Counted from the first letter of the stretch, positions 27,812 through 37,414 are shown. The stretch: DNA of 49,688 nucleotides from an uncultured Sterolibacterium sp. (GCA_903930535.1 CAIYYX010000044.1:1-49688); one strand, 5' to 3'. A program made the numbers and translations. The notes: a model not told the origin generated them from the letters alone.

Positions 27812-30112
27812 ATGAGCATATTGAATGTGGGCATGTCGGGGCTGAATGCCGCGCAGATGGGGCTTTTGACCACCGGGCATAATATTTCCAATGCCTCGAC
27901 GCCCGGCTTCAATCGTCAGCAAGTCGTACAGAGTTCCTCCTCTCCCGTGCTGGTTGGCACCTCCGGTTTCATCGGTCAGGGCACGGGTGTATCGACCGTC
28001 GCGCGCTTCTACAACAGTTTTCTCAGCAATCAGGTGCTGAATGCGCAAACCACCGCTTCGTCACTCAGCACCTATCAGGCTCAGATCACCCAGGTCGACA
28101 ACATGCTGGCGGATCCCACCGCCGGCTTGAGTCCGGCGCTGCAGAATTTTTTCAGTTCGGTCGGAGATGCTGCGGCGAACCCCTCGTCCATCCCTTCGCG
28201 GCAGTCCATGCTCTCCGGCGGCCAGGGCTTGGCGGCGAGCTTCCAGGCTATCGATCAACGCCTGAACGACATCCGCACCGGCGTGAACCAGCAGGTCAGC
28301 AGCGAAGTCATCAGTATCAATGCCTTTGTGAAGCAACTGGCCGACGTGAACCAGCGCATCATCGATGCCCAGGCAACGAGCGGCGCACAGCCCGCCAATG
28401 ATTTGATGGATCAGCGTGATCAGATCATCAACAATCTCAACAAGGAGGTCCGGGTCACGACCCAAACCGGCTCGGATGGCAGTTTCAGCGTCTTCTTCGG
28501 CACCGGGGAGCCCTTGCTGGTCGGAACGGAAATCACCAAATTGCTGGCCGTGCCCGCGCCCGAGGATTTGTCGCGGATGCAGGTGGCGGTGCAAGACAGC
28601 AACGGCAGGGTGACCAGCGTGCCCGATAGCGTGGTCAATGGCGGCAATCTCGGCGGCCTCTTGCAATTCCGCGCCGAGACGCTGGACCAGACCCAGAACA
28701 GCCTGGGCCGCATCGCCGCCGTGATTGCGGGAACGTTCAATGCGCAGCACGCACTCGGTCAGGATCTGACGGGGACGATGGGCAAGGCGTTCTTCAATAC
28801 CTCTCAACCTGCGCAACTGGTCCTGCCCAATCCGAACAATCTGGGCAGCGGCAACGTGATCGTGACGATTAACAGTCCGGCTGACCTGACCACCAGCGAT
28901 TATCGCTTGACCGTGGGGACGGGTAATACGTTGACCCTGACGAGGCTGTCCGACAATATGACCTGGACCGGCGGCGGCGCTACCCAGGCATTGGCGATGG
29001 CCAACCTGATGACCCAGTTGGGCCCCAGCCCGCAAGGCTTCAGCCTTGCCATGAATGCCGGCGGCGTGATGAACCCGAATGACAGCTTCCTGATCCAACC
29101 CACCCGCACCGGCGCCCGCGATATCTCCGTGGCCTTGACGGATCCGAGTACTCTTGCTCTGGCCGCTCCCATCAGGACAGCAATCGGGACGTCCAACGCC
29201 GGCACCGCCGATATCTCTGCCGGCGTGGTGAGCAGCACCACCGCGACCTTGGCGGCCTCATTCGATATCAAGTTTGAGTCGTCCAGCAACAGCTTTGTCG
29301 GCTTTCCGGCAGGTGCGCTGGTGGACGTGGGTGGCACGCCCTACAAAATCACCGGACCCAATATGCGGGTTCCCTACACGAATGGAGCCAACATCAGCGT
29401 CGGCGGCCTCGGCGTGAAAATCTCGGGTGCGCCTGCCACACTTGTCGATGGCGACACTTTCACCATCGCTCCGGGAGGGCCATCGGTAGGAGGTGGCAAT
29501 CTGGGTACGGGTGCGATTACCGCACTTCCCGCAGGCAGCGTCACGGCTCTCTCCAGCCTGCCTTCTGCACCCATCACCCTGCAGTATTCAAAAGCGACGA
29601 ATGCTTTCTCCGGCTTCCCTGCCGGGGCGATCGTCACGGTCAACAGCACTCCCTCGACCACCACCACCATCGCCTCGCCCGCGACAACGGTCGCTTTTGT
29701 CGCCGGGGCGACGATGAGCTTCAACGGCATCAGTTTTGCCATCAGCGGCGCGCCGTCCGATGGCGACACCTTCACCGTCGGCCCGAACCCGACAGGCGTA
29801 TCCGATAATCGCAACGCTCTCCTGCTGGGCGGCCTGCAAACGAAAACAGTCATGTCCGGAGGGACCGCAACCTTCCAGGACTCTTATTCGCAGATGGTCA
29901 GCGAAATCGGCAACAAGGCCCGCGAAGTGAGCGTCAGTTCGACCGCCCAGGACACCCTGGTGCGGCAGGGGCAGGACGCGATCCAGTCGGTGTCCGGGGT
30001 CAATCTCGACGAGGAGGCGGCAAACATGATGCGCTATCAGCAGGCTTACCAGGCAGCGGCGAAAGTCATCGGCATCGCCGGCAAGCTTTTCGACACCATC
30101 TTGGCGATTTAG
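27812..30112 (+). CDS. flgK: FlgK, enlarged hook-filament junction protein 1
   Basis: Joins hook to filament. The standard N-terminus has LNAAQMGLLTTGHNISNASTPGFNRQ and the C-terminus has VNLDEEAANMMRYQQAYQAAAKVI. At 766 residues it exceeds the usual 450-650. The middle holds two similar segments (about 485-555 and 588-657), each with FxGFPAGAxVxV, then a strand near ISGAP and a closing GDTFTxxP. They look like a duplicated outer-domain module. Frame intact. GGGGAAGA is the nearest ribosome-like site. Confidence 0.93.
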   Translation: MSILNVGMSGLNAAQMGLLTTGHNISNASTPGFNRQQVVQSSSSPVLVGTSGFIGQGTGVSTVARFYNSFLSNQVLNAQTTASSLSTYQAQITQVDNMLADPTAGLSPALQNFFSSVGDAAANPSSIPSRQSMLSGGQGLAASFQAIDQRLNDIRTGVNQQVSSEVISINAFVKQLADVNQRIIDAQATSGAQPANDLMDQRDQIINNLNKEVRVTTQTGSDGSFSVFFGTGEPLLVGTEITKLLAVPAPEDLSRMQVAVQDSNGRVTSVPDSVVNGGNLGGLLQFRAETLDQTQNSLGRIAAVIAGTFNAQHALGQDLTGTMGKAFFNTSQPAQLVLPNPNNLGSGNVIVTINSPADLTTSDYRLTVGTGNTLTLTRLSDNMTWTGGGATQALAMANLMTQLGPSPQGFSLAMNAGGVMNPNDSFLIQPTRTGARDISVALTDPSTLALAAPIRTAIGTSNAGTADISAGVVSSTTATLAASFDIKFESSSNSFVGFPAGALVDVGGTPYKITGPNMRVPYTNGANISVGGLGVKISGAPATLVDGDTFTIAPGGPSVGGGNLGTGAITALPAGSVTALSSLPSAPITLQYSKATNAFSGFPAGAIVTVNSTPSTTTTIASPATTVAFVAGATMSFNGISFAISGAPSDGDTFTVGPNPTGVSDNRNALLLGGLQTKTVMSGGTATFQDSYSQMVSEIGNKAREVSVSSTAQDTLVRQGQDAIQSVSGVNLDEEAANMMRYQQAYQAAAKVIGIAGKLFDTILAI

Positions 30113-30128
30113 GCGCACGGAGCAGATC

Positions 30129-32546
30129 ATGAGAATCAGTACATCAATGATTTTTGACAGCGGCGTCACGTCGATGCAGACGCGGACGAGTTCACTCTTG
30201 CATACCCAGCAGCAGCTCGCCAGCGGCCGGAGAATTCTCACGCCCGCGGACGATCCGGTGGCGGCTGCTCGCGCCCTGGAAATCGAGCAGGCCCAGTCGC
30301 TCAACAAGGGATATGCCGAGGCTCAGAGCAATGCCAAGAGCACCCTGGGACTGGTCGATAGCCAACTCGCTTCGGCCGGAGACGTGCTCACCCGCGTGCA
30401 GCAGCTCGCTGTCCAGGCAGGCAATACCAGTCTCTCGGTGCAGAACCGGGCCTCCATCGCCAACGAGTTGCGCGCAACTTATGAACAATTGATGGGCATC
30501 GCCAACAGCACCGATGGCACCGGGCAATATCTGTTCTCCGGTTATCAGGGCAGCACCAAGCCATTCTCCGGCAGCGTCGCCGATGGCGCGGTCTACCAGG
30601 GGGACGATGGCCAGCGCAAGTTGAGCGTTTCCAGTTCGCGAAACCTGGCGGTGAGCAGTTCCGGCAACGACATTTTCATGAACATCAAGAATGGCAATGG
30701 CTTGTTCGTCACCAGCGCCCAGACCAAGCATTCGGCCAATGCCTCGACGCTGACAGCAGATGCCATCACCACGCCCGGGCCGCTCGTCCCGGCGAGCCTG
30801 GAACTGCGTTTCCAGAATAATGCCGCTGCGACCGCAGGCTATGCTACTGGAACGGCGAGCCTGACCTCAGGCGTGCCCATAGCGCTCGGAGTGAATGACA
30901 CCTTCTCCATCAGCGTGGATGGCGGGGCGTCGACTCTCGTCACGCTCGCTCCGACGCCCGCCACGCTGGACAGCACGGCAACCTCCAAGACGCTGGTGCA
31001 AAACTCCATCGATGCCGCCTTGGGGGGACCCGGCTTGGCGACGGCCTCCTTCGACGCCTCGGGTCATCTGGTGGTGACATCGAATACTACAGGACCTGGG
31101 TCGAGCGTGACCTTGAGCGGCAACACCAGCATACTCGACACGACCACCGGTACGGCCGCACCGGTGGTGGGTGCCGCAGCGGGAACCTTTTATGATGTAG
31201 TCGATACCGCGACGGGGAATTCGGCTTTCAGCGGCCAGCCTTCCGTTCAGGGCGGCGGTTACGCCGGACACGCTTACACCAGCGGGGATCCCATCACCTT
31301 GGCGGCATACGGCGGCACGGTGGCCATCACCGGGACGCCACAAACGGGAGACACATTTTCCGTCAAAGTCACCAGCACTGCGATCACAACCTCTCCGAAA
31401 ACGCTGGCAGTCAATGCGGCGAGGGCCACTATCAATCTAGGTGCCGTGACCGATCTGGTGAAGTGGTCGACCGCTGGCAACAGCGGCGATCTGGAGGTGC
31501 GCTTCTGGGTTGATACGGCTAATGCCAAGGGAGGCGGTATTGGTACGACCTACTACGATTTGGTCGATGCCAAAACCGGGAAATCTGCCTTTTCCGGAGC
31601 GGCCTCGACCCCAGGCGGTGCCGGCTATGTCAATTCATATACCAGCGGCGCAGCCATCAGCCTGAGCAGCGCAAGTCCTCCTGCTGTAGCCGCCTTCGAT
31701 TACGGCGCCAATGTGACCGTTACCGGCAATCCGGTTACCGGCAATCCGGCCACCGGCGACGCCTTCACCATCAAAAGCAGCACCGATCCCTCCGGCAACG
31801 GCACCTTCATCACGGCGCCGAAAATGGTCGCAGCCGCCAACAAGGGCAGCGGCTTGGTCGACATAGGGCAGGTGGTCGATGCCTCGAAATGGTATAGCAA
31901 CGCCAATAGCGGCAAGCTCGAGGTCCGCTTCTGGAATGACCCAACGGTGAGTCCCACGGTCATGAAGTACGACTTGGTCGATTCCGTTACCGAGAAATCC
32001 CTGTTCACCAATACCGCGTCCACCGGCGGTGGCACCAATAACACTTTCACGCATACCTTCACCAGTGGCGATTCCATAGCGTTCAGCGGCCTGGCGGCCC
32101 CCTATAACGATTTCGGGGCGACCCTGAGCATCACCGGCACGCCTGCCAGCGGCGACGTGTTCAGCGTCAACAAGAGCACCAAGCAAAGCGTGTTCGAGAC
32201 CATGGCGAAGCTCATCACTGCGATGGAGTCTCCTGCTTATCTGGCCGGTAGCAATATCAACGCGGCGATTTCCGACCAGGTCAATTCGGCGCTGAACAAT
32301 TTCAGTCAGGCCCAGGACAATATCATGCGCGTGCGCGCCAGCGCCGGCTCGAACCTCAAGGAGATCGATTCGTTAGACAGCGTGATGCAGAACACCAACA
32401 TTCAATATGCAGCAACCCTGTCGACTCTCCAGGACATCGACTATACCAAGGCAATCACGGACCTCACTCGCGAGCAGACCCAGCTCCAGGCAGCGCAGCA
32501 GTCTTTTGCAAAAATCTCGCAGTTGTCTTTGTTCAGTTATCTCTAA
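30129..32546 (+). CDS. flgL: FlgL, strongly enlarged hook-filament junction protein 3
   Basis: Second hook-filament junction protein. The N-terminus MRISTSMIFDSGVTSMQ with QQQLASGRRILTPADDPVAAARAL and the C-terminus QLQAAQQSFAKISQLSLFSYL are typical. At 805 residues it is about twice the usual 300-450. Residues about 240-340 resemble the FlgE module. Residues about 350-685 hold three repeats, each opening with YDVVD or YDLVD (355, 476, 614) and closing with GDTFSVK, GDAFTIK or GDVFSVN (about 407, 543, 675). Two linkers share SGxLEVRFW. A short 15-base DNA duplication sits inside. Frame intact. Confidence 0.92.
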   Translation: MRISTSMIFDSGVTSMQTRTSSLLHTQQQLASGRRILTPADDPVAAARALEIEQAQSLNKGYAEAQSNAKSTLGLVDSQLASAGDVLTRVQQLAVQAGNTSLSVQNRASIANELRATYEQLMGIANSTDGTGQYLFSGYQGSTKPFSGSVADGAVYQGDDGQRKLSVSSSRNLAVSSSGNDIFMNIKNGNGLFVTSAQTKHSANASTLTADAITTPGPLVPASLELRFQNNAAATAGYATGTASLTSGVPIALGVNDTFSISVDGGASTLVTLAPTPATLDSTATSKTLVQNSIDAALGGPGLATASFDASGHLVVTSNTTGPGSSVTLSGNTSILDTTTGTAAPVVGAAAGTFYDVVDTATGNSAFSGQPSVQGGGYAGHAYTSGDPITLAAYGGTVAITGTPQTGDTFSVKVTSTAITTSPKTLAVNAARATINLGAVTDLVKWSTAGNSGDLEVRFWVDTANAKGGGIGTTYYDLVDAKTGKSAFSGAASTPGGAGYVNSYTSGAAISLSSASPPAVAAFDYGANVTVTGNPVTGNPATGDAFTIKSSTDPSGNGTFITAPKMVAAANKGSGLVDIGQVVDASKWYSNANSGKLEVRFWNDPTVSPTVMKYDLVDSVTEKSLFTNTASTGGGTNNTFTHTFTSGDSIAFSGLAAPYNDFGATLSITGTPASGDVFSVNKSTKQSVFETMAKLITAMESPAYLAGSNINAAISDQVNSALNNFSQAQDNIMRVRASAGSNLKEIDSLDSVMQNTNIQYAATLSTLQDIDYTKAITDLTREQTQLQAAQQSFAKISQLSLFSYL
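31719..31748 (+). repeat. 15-bp tandem duplication inside flgL
   Basis: GTTACCGGCAATCCG occurs twice back to back (31719-31733, 31734-31748), with a diverged third copy starting at 31749. It keeps frame and encodes the repeated NPVTG in the closing part of the second module. It is the kind of repeat that can change length by slippage. Confidence 0.8.
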
Positions 32547-32549
32547 GCG

Positions 32550-33083
32550 ATGTCTAACGCGACGCGGGCTCTTATCCTTTCACTGGCCATGCTCGGCGGC
32601 TGTGCCACCGTTACACAGCCGAGCAACTCCCCCGCGCCGCTGGCGGGTACTGTGGTGCCTGACAGGTCTTTCAACCTCACGCCTTCCTTGGGCATCCCGC
32701 TGGAAAAGCTCGTCTTCTGGGGCGCCTATGCCGCAGCCGCCTACATGATTCTCGATCCGAAGTCCCCCAACTGGGAGATCGAGGAGGCGCCTTTTCCGGA
32801 CAATCATATCCATCTCGCGCTGAAGATGAAGCGTTACTATGCAGGCGGTGCCGGCGAGGCGCGCGTCGTCTTCAATCGCCGCGCCAGGGAGTTGATGCAG
32901 TATGGCGGTTTCGATGCCTACGAGGTGAAGGAGTATAGCGAGGGCATGGAGTCATCGGTGTTGGGCTCGCGTCGCGTCTCCGAGGGGGTCATCCGCTTGA
33001 CGCGCAAGAGTGGCCAGGGCGATCAGGGAAGTGCGCCGCCGGCAACCAATATTCCCGACAAGACAAAGAATCCCTTGTCGTAG
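32550..33083 (+). CDS. Small lipoprotein of unknown function downstream of flgL
   Basis: The product is 177 residues with a signal peptide and lipobox LGGC (lipidated Cys18), so it should be membrane-anchored. I do not recognise the family. After a flexible stretch it has a short hydrophobic segment (KLVFWGAYAAAAYMIL, about 51-66) and a mixed alpha/beta part rich in aromatic and charged residues. It begins 3 bases after flgL, so it is probably co-transcribed with flgKL. Its last 61 bases overlap the end of the convergent fliR gene. A role linked to the flagellum is inference from position only. Confidence 0.75.
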   Translation: MSNATRALILSLAMLGGCATVTQPSNSPAPLAGTVVPDRSFNLTPSLGIPLEKLVFWGAYAAAAYMILDPKSPNWEIEEAPFPDNHIHLALKMKRYYAGGAGEARVVFNRRARELMQYGGFDAYEVKEYSEGMESSVLGSRRVSEGVIRLTRKSGQGDQGSAPPATNIPDKTKNPLS

Positions 33084-33814
33084 AGTCGCTCCAGCGCTAC
33101 GCCGAAGTAGGGCAGGGAGAGCATCAGCACGACGAAGCCGGAGACGATGGTCACCGGAAATCCGACCGCGAAAATATTCAGTTGCGGCGCCACGCGTGAC
33201 AGAACGCCCAGTGCGATGTTGGCGATCAGAAGCGCCGCGATCAATGGCAGCGCCAGCATCAATCCCGCCGAGAACAGCGTGGTTGCCCAGGCCAGTATTG
33301 CCACAAAACCCTTTGCCGCGAAGGGCGTTGTTGTCACCGGCAGCAGATTGAAGCTCTCAGCCAGCACAGACAGCGTCAAGAGATGGCCGTTCAAGGCGAG
33401 GAACAGCAATGTCGCCAGCAGGCCAAGAAACTCGCTTACCACAGGGGTTTGCGAGGCAGACTGCGGGTCATAGAAGGAGGCGAACCCAAGGCCCATCTGC
33501 AGGCCGATCAACTCGCCCGCCACATCCACCGCGGTGAAGGTGATGCGCAAGGTGAACCCCATCACGATGCCGATGAGGACTTGCTGGGCCAGCACCATTA
33601 TCCCGACCCATGAGCCAGGAGAGATCGCCGGCATGGCAGGCAAGGCCGGCGCCAGCGCGAAGCTGATCGCCAGGCCCACGACCAGGCGAATTTGCATGGA
33701 AAGCCCGGCACTGTTGAAAACCGGCGCGGCCGCCAAGAGCGCCAGGATGCGCGCCAGGGGGAACATGAAGAGCGTCAGCCAGGAGTCGAGTTGGGCTGAG
33801 GTGAAGGAAATCAT
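33023..33814 (-). CDS. fliR: FliR, export gate membrane protein
   Basis: Part of the FliPQR export channel core. The product is 263 residues, almost entirely membrane helices (about six), with the typical N-terminal region TSAQLDSWLTLFMFPLARILALLAAAPVF. It is the last gene of the fliLMNOPQR run. Its 3' end overlaps the lipoprotein gene on the other strand by 61 bases. Both frames look real, so this is a true antisense overlap. Confidence 0.94.
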   Translation of the reverse strand: MISFTSAQLDSWLTLFMFPLARILALLAAAPVFNSAGLSMQIRLVVGLAISFALAPALPAMPAISPGSWVGIMVLAQQVLIGIVMGFTLRITFTAVDVAGELIGLQMGLGFASFYDPQSASQTPVVSEFLGLLATLLFLALNGHLLTLSVLAESFNLLPVTTTPFAAKGFVAILAWATTLFSAGLMLALPLIAALLIANIALGVLSRVAPQLNIFAVGFPVTIVSGFVVLMLSLPYFGVALERLYDKGFFVLSGILVAGGALP

Positions 33815-33841
33815 CTGCCGCTGATGAAGTGGCCGCTCACC

Positions 33842-34111
33842 TTAGCCGATGATGCTGGGAATGCTTTCCAGGAGCCGTCTCATGTAGTCGGTCAATAGCG
33901 TCAGCATCCAGGGTCCGGCGGCGATCAGGGTGACGAAAATCATCAAGAGCTTGGGTACGAAAGACAGTGTCGCCTCGTTGATCTGCGTCGCCGCCTGGAA
34001 GATGCTGACCAGGAGGCCGGTGACCAGCGCCGCGATGAACAGCGGTGCCGAAACGAGCAAGGTGATTTCAAGCGCCTGGCGTCCGATGTCGATGACGGTC
34101 GTGGGAGTCAT
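33842..34111 (-). CDS. fliQ: FliQ, export gate membrane protein
   Basis: Small export channel subunit of 89 residues with two membrane helices. It begins MTPTTVIDIGRQALEITLL and contains FQAATQINEATLSFVPK, the FliQ signature. The frame is open for 32 more codons upstream, but the ATG at 34111 gives the family length and lies 7 bases after fliP. Confidence 0.94.
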   Translation of the reverse strand: MTPTTVIDIGRQALEITLLVSAPLFIAALVTGLLVSIFQAATQINEATLSFVPKLLMIFVTLIAAGPWMLTLLTDYMRRLLESIPSIIG

Positions 34112-34118
34112 GGTTTCC

Positions 34119-34880
34119 TTATCCGAAAGACTGCACGAGCGAGCCGATGAGGATATTCCAGCCATCCACCAGCACGAACAGCATGATCTTGAAGGGCAGG
34201 GCGACAATCACCGGCGACATCATCATCATGCCCATGGACATCAGCACCGATGCGACCACCATGTCGATGATGAGGAAAGGAATGAAAACGATGAAACCGA
34301 TCTGGAAAGCAGTCTTCAGTTCGCTGGTGACGAAGGCCGGAATCAATACCCGCATGGGCACCTGATCCGCGGATTCCGGCTTGGGCTGCTTGGCGATCTT
34401 GGTAAACAGCGTCAGGTCCGGCTCGCGCGTCTGCTTCATCATGAAGCCGCGCAGCGGCACGGCACCGCGATCGAGCGCCTCCATGAAGTTTATTTTGTTC
34501 TCGGCCAGCGGCAGGTAGGCATCTGTATAGATCTTGTCGGCGACCGGCGCCATGATGAAAAAAGTCAGGAACAAGGCCAGACCGACCAGCACCTGGTTGG
34601 GCGGCGAGCCCTGAGTTCCCAGCGCGCTGCGCAAAAGCGAGAGCACGATGATGATGCGGGTGAAGCCTGTCATCATCAAGAGCAACGCCGGCAGGAAAGT
34701 CAGGCTGGTCAATAGGAGCAGCGTCTGGATGGACAGCGACCATTGCGTGCCTCCGCCAGCCGCAGGCGAGCTGGAGAGCGCCGGCAGCACCTGGGCGAGC
34801 GCCATTGAAGGCAGCAGCAGGAGCACGATTAAGAGCAGCCTGCCAGTGCCCGCCCTTTGACCTGGGGTATTACCGCGCAT
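34119..34880 (-). CDS. fliP: FliP, export gate membrane protein
   Basis: Main pore protein of the export gate, 253 residues. It has a cleavable signal peptide ([15 protein letters not shown]), as known for FliP, and then four membrane helices with [31 protein letters not shown] and the conserved [15 protein letters not shown]. The start overlaps the fliO end by 11 bases. Confidence 0.95.
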   Translation of the reverse strand: MRGNTPGQRAGTGRLLLIVLLLLPSMALAQVLPALSSSPAAGGGTQWSLSIQTLLLLTSLTFLPALLLMMTGFTRIIIVLSLLRSALGTQGSPPNQVLVGLALFLTFFIMAPVADKIYTDAYLPLAENKINFMEALDRGAVPLRGFMMKQTREPDLTLFTKIAKQPKPESADQVPMRVLIPAFVTSELKTAFQIGFIVFIPFLIIDMVVASVLMSMGMMMMSPVIVALPFKIMLFVLVDGWNILIGSLVQSFG

Positions 34881-35286
34881 TGCGTTTATCCATAACCTTC
34901 TTCAGCCAACTGGCAAAATCGCCGCCCGGCACGTCAGGGGGTACCGCTCCAGACAACTCCTGACGCGGCAATTGAGAAAGCGCGGTGACGCGGCCTGGGG
35001 CTACGCCCAGCACCAGCCAGGTTTCCCCGAGCTCAACGACCACCACCCGTTCGCGGGTACCGACGGCCGTGGCGGCAACGACACGCAACAGGCCGGCAGC
35101 AGCACCGCGAGGTGCGGCTATTCGCTTCAACAAGTAGAGACTGCCCACCACAAGCAGCAGTACCACGCCAAGGCCGAGCAACATTTGCAGCAGGCTGCCG
35201 CCTAAATCGGCGCCAGCCTCGGCGTGCGCGAGCACGGGGATTGCGGCGGCTAATAGAGGGGCAAGGCGAAGAGGTCTGGGTGTCAT
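34870..35286 (-). CDS. fliO: FliO, export gate assembly protein
   Basis: Helper protein for FliP assembly. The product is 138 residues with a signal-like N-terminus, one firm membrane helix (about 32-52, [22 protein letters not shown]) and a small cytoplasmic domain with [26 protein letters not shown]. That domain is the recognisable FliO part. It is separated from fliN by about 110 bases and overlaps fliP. Confidence 0.88.
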   Translation of the reverse strand: MTPRPLRLAPLLAAAIPVLAHAEAGADLGGSLLQMLLGLGVVLLLVVGSLYLLKRIAAPRGAAAGLLRVVAATAVGTRERVVVVELGETWLVLGVAPGRVTALSQLPRQELSGAVPPDVPGGDFASWLKKVMDKRNAR

Positions 35287-35395
35287 GATACGGGCAGGCT
35301 ATGTCAGCCCTGCCAGCATATGATTGCGCTGCAGCCAGTGATGGCCGGAGCATGAGGGGAAAGAAGCCCCTTTTTTGGCGAGTAGGGTGAACCCG

Positions 35396-35809
35396 TCAGC
35401 GATTGAGTTTGTTCATGCGCTCGCTGGGGGTGATGATGTCTGTGAGCCGGATGCCGAACTTGTCATTGACCACCACCACCTCCCCCTGGGCAATCAGGGT
35501 GCCGTTGATCAATACATTCATCGGTTCGCCGGCCAGGCCTTCGAGTTCAACCACCGAGCCATGTGCCAGTTGCAACAGATTGCGGATCGAGATATGGGTG
35601 CGGCCGAGTTCGACCGTCAGATTGACCGGGATGTCGAGGATGAGATCGAAGTCCTGGACGGCGCCCCCCTTCTCGGCGCCCCCGGAAAACTGCTCGAAGA
35701 TTTTTGCGGGTTGCGCCGCTGCAGCTGCGGGCGGCTCGACCTGCTCGCTCATCGCGGCGGCCCAATCGTCTTCGGAAACCTCGGCTTCATTGACTTCGTC
35801 GTCACTCAT
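35396..35809 (-). CDS. fliN: FliN, C-ring switch protein
   Basis: Lower C-ring subunit, 137 residues. An acidic and Ala/Pro-rich N-terminus (about 1-45) is followed by the SpoA domain (about 55-130), including the ILDIPVNLTVELGRTHISI and NDKFGIRLTDII segments. A near-perfect AGGAGG precedes the ATG. It lies 9 bases after fliM. Partner of FliM and target for the export ATPase complex. Confidence 0.95.
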   Translation of the reverse strand: MSDDEVNEAEVSEDDWAAAMSEQVEPPAAAAAQPAKIFEQFSGGAEKGGAVQDFDLILDIPVNLTVELGRTHISIRNLLQLAHGSVVELEGLAGEPMNVLINGTLIAQGEVVVVNDKFGIRLTDIITPSERMNKLNR

Positions 35810-35818
35810 GATGACCTC

Positions 35819-36814
35819 CTACTGGGGCTGTTTCTCTTCGGCTTCCTGAAGCGCCAGGAAACGTTCGACCTTGAGCGCATATTGGCCGTTTCTCAAGCCA
35901 TAACGGCATTCCAAAACCGGTACGTCATTGACCGTAGGTTTGATGGTGTCGCCAATGGAAACAGGCATGACGTCTCCCACCTTCATTTTCATCACCTGGC
36001 CCAAGGTGACGCGGCTCATGCAAAGGGGGGCCACCAGTTCTACCTCGGCAGTTTGCAACTGCTTCGACATCTTCTTCGTCCAATTCTTGTCCGTGGAAAC
36101 CTGCTCGCTGTGCAAGCTGCTATAAAGCACATCGCGAATCGGCTCTATCATCGAGTAGGGGAGGCAGATATGCATCTCCGCAGTGGCGCCGGAAAACTCG
36201 ATGGAGTAGGTGACGGCGATGACGACTTCGGATGGCGTGGCGATATTGGCAAACTGGGTATTCATCTCCGAGCGCACATACTCGAATTCCAGAGGATAAA
36301 CCGGCTTCCAGGACTTCTCGTATTCTGCGAACACCACCTTGAGCAAGCCCTGGATGATGCGCTGCTCGGTTGCCGTGAAGTCGCGGCCCTCGACGCGGGA
36401 ATGGAAGCGGCCATCGCCGCCGAACATATTGTCTATGACCAGGAAAACCAGGCTGGGATCCATGACGAACAATGCAGTCCCGCGCAAGGGCTTGGCCTGA
36501 ACCAGGTTGAGGTTGGTCGGCACCACCAGGTTGCGGGTGAACTCGCTGTATTTCTGCACCCGTATCGGGCCAACAGAAATGTCGGCGTTTTTGCGCAAGT
36601 AATTGAAAAGCCCGATGCGCAGATATCGGGAAAAACGCTCGTTGATGAGTTCCAGCGTCGGCATGCGGCCGCGCACGATTCTTTCCTGGCGGCCGATATC
36701 GTAGGCCTTTACCCCTGGCGTGGACGTATCCTCGGCCGGCGCCTCGTCGGCCTCTCCAGTCACGCCCTTCAAGAGGGCATCGACTTCTTCCTGGGAGAGA
36801 AAGTCCTGGCTCAT
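35819..36814 (-). CDS. fliM: FliM, C-ring switch protein, CheY-P target
   Basis: Middle C-ring subunit of 331 residues. The N-terminal peptide DFLSQEEVDALLKGV is the CheY-P binding site, the central domain (about 45-230) follows, and the C-terminal SpoA domain (about 255-320) has MKVGDVMPV. It starts 3 bases after fliL. CheY, CheZ and the two CheV proteins encoded upstream act through this protein. Confidence 0.96.
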   Translation of the reverse strand: MSQDFLSQEEVDALLKGVTGEADEAPAEDTSTPGVKAYDIGRQERIVRGRMPTLELINERFSRYLRIGLFNYLRKNADISVGPIRVQKYSEFTRNLVVPTNLNLVQAKPLRGTALFVMDPSLVFLVIDNMFGGDGRFHSRVEGRDFTATEQRIIQGLLKVVFAEYEKSWKPVYPLEFEYVRSEMNTQFANIATPSEVVIAVTYSIEFSGATAEMHICLPYSMIEPIRDVLYSSLHSEQVSTDKNWTKKMSKQLQTAEVELVAPLCMSRVTLGQVMKMKVGDVMPVSIGDTIKPTVNDVPVLECRYGLRNGQYALKVERFLALQEAEEKQPQ

Positions 36815-36817
36815 TGC

Positions 36818-37381
36818 CTACTGAATGATGAATGAAGTGAACACAACGGCCTGCACCTGGTCGTTGGGGGCAGCACTGGCAGTTGCATCGCCAGCCGGCT
36901 TGGCGCTGCCGCTGAGGGTTTGGTTGATCTGGTTGCGCAACTCATAGGAAAGCTTTTCCACACCCTGCGGTGTCGACAATTCGGATGGTTTCTTGCTCGA
37001 TAACAGCAGCAGTGTCTTGTAGCGGATCTCAGGCATATAGACCTTGACCTTCTCATTGACAGTGATATCGCTCACTCTGAGCTCCGGCACGGCCTGCAGA
37101 TATTGTTCCTGTTTTTCCGCATCGGGCTGCAACTTGACGGTGAAAGATTCCAGTTTCATGAACATCGGCAGCGCTTCCGCCTTTGAATTCTTGCCTGCCG
37201 ATTCGGTACGCTTTTCATCTGCATCGCCATGTCCCTTCTTCAGGAGCAAGAGGGCAACACCGCCTCCCAGCACCAGCAAAAGAACCAGAACGGCAAGACC
37301 GATGATCAGCCATTTTTTACTTGATTTTGGCGCTGCTGCAGCAGCAGCTGGCGCTTCCTGTTTCGCTGGGGCCTTGGCCAT
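36818..37381 (-). CDS. fliL: FliL, stator-associated membrane protein
   Basis: Single-pass inner-membrane protein of 187 residues that supports stator function. It has an Ala/Lys-rich cytoplasmic N-terminus, one membrane helix (about 24-48) and a periplasmic domain ending with the usual VQAVVFTSFIIQ. AGGAG precedes the ATG. First gene of the fliLMNOPQR run. Confidence 0.93.
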   Translation of the reverse strand: MAKAPAKQEAPAAAAAAPKSSKKWLIIGLAVLVLLLVLGGGVALLLLKKGHGDADEKRTESAGKNSKAEALPMFMKLESFTVKLQPDAEKQEQYLQAVPELRVSDITVNEKVKVYMPEIRYKTLLLLSSKKPSELSTPQGVEKLSYELRNQINQTLSGSAKPAGDATASAAPNDQVQAVVFTSFIIQ

Positions 37382-37414
37382 CCGTAACTCCTCAGTTCAT
37401 GGTTATTTGTCTGG

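Noticed and set aside
35354..35382. Hairpin AGGGG/CCCCT followed by six T between fliO and fliN
   Set aside because: The T-run follows the stem on the plus strand, while the genes run on the minus strand, so it would not terminate them; the 5-bp stem is weak.
35375..36835. A 486-residue open frame on the plus strand opposite fliN and fliM
   Set aside because: Shadow of two certain genes; composition is typical of reverse-frame translation.
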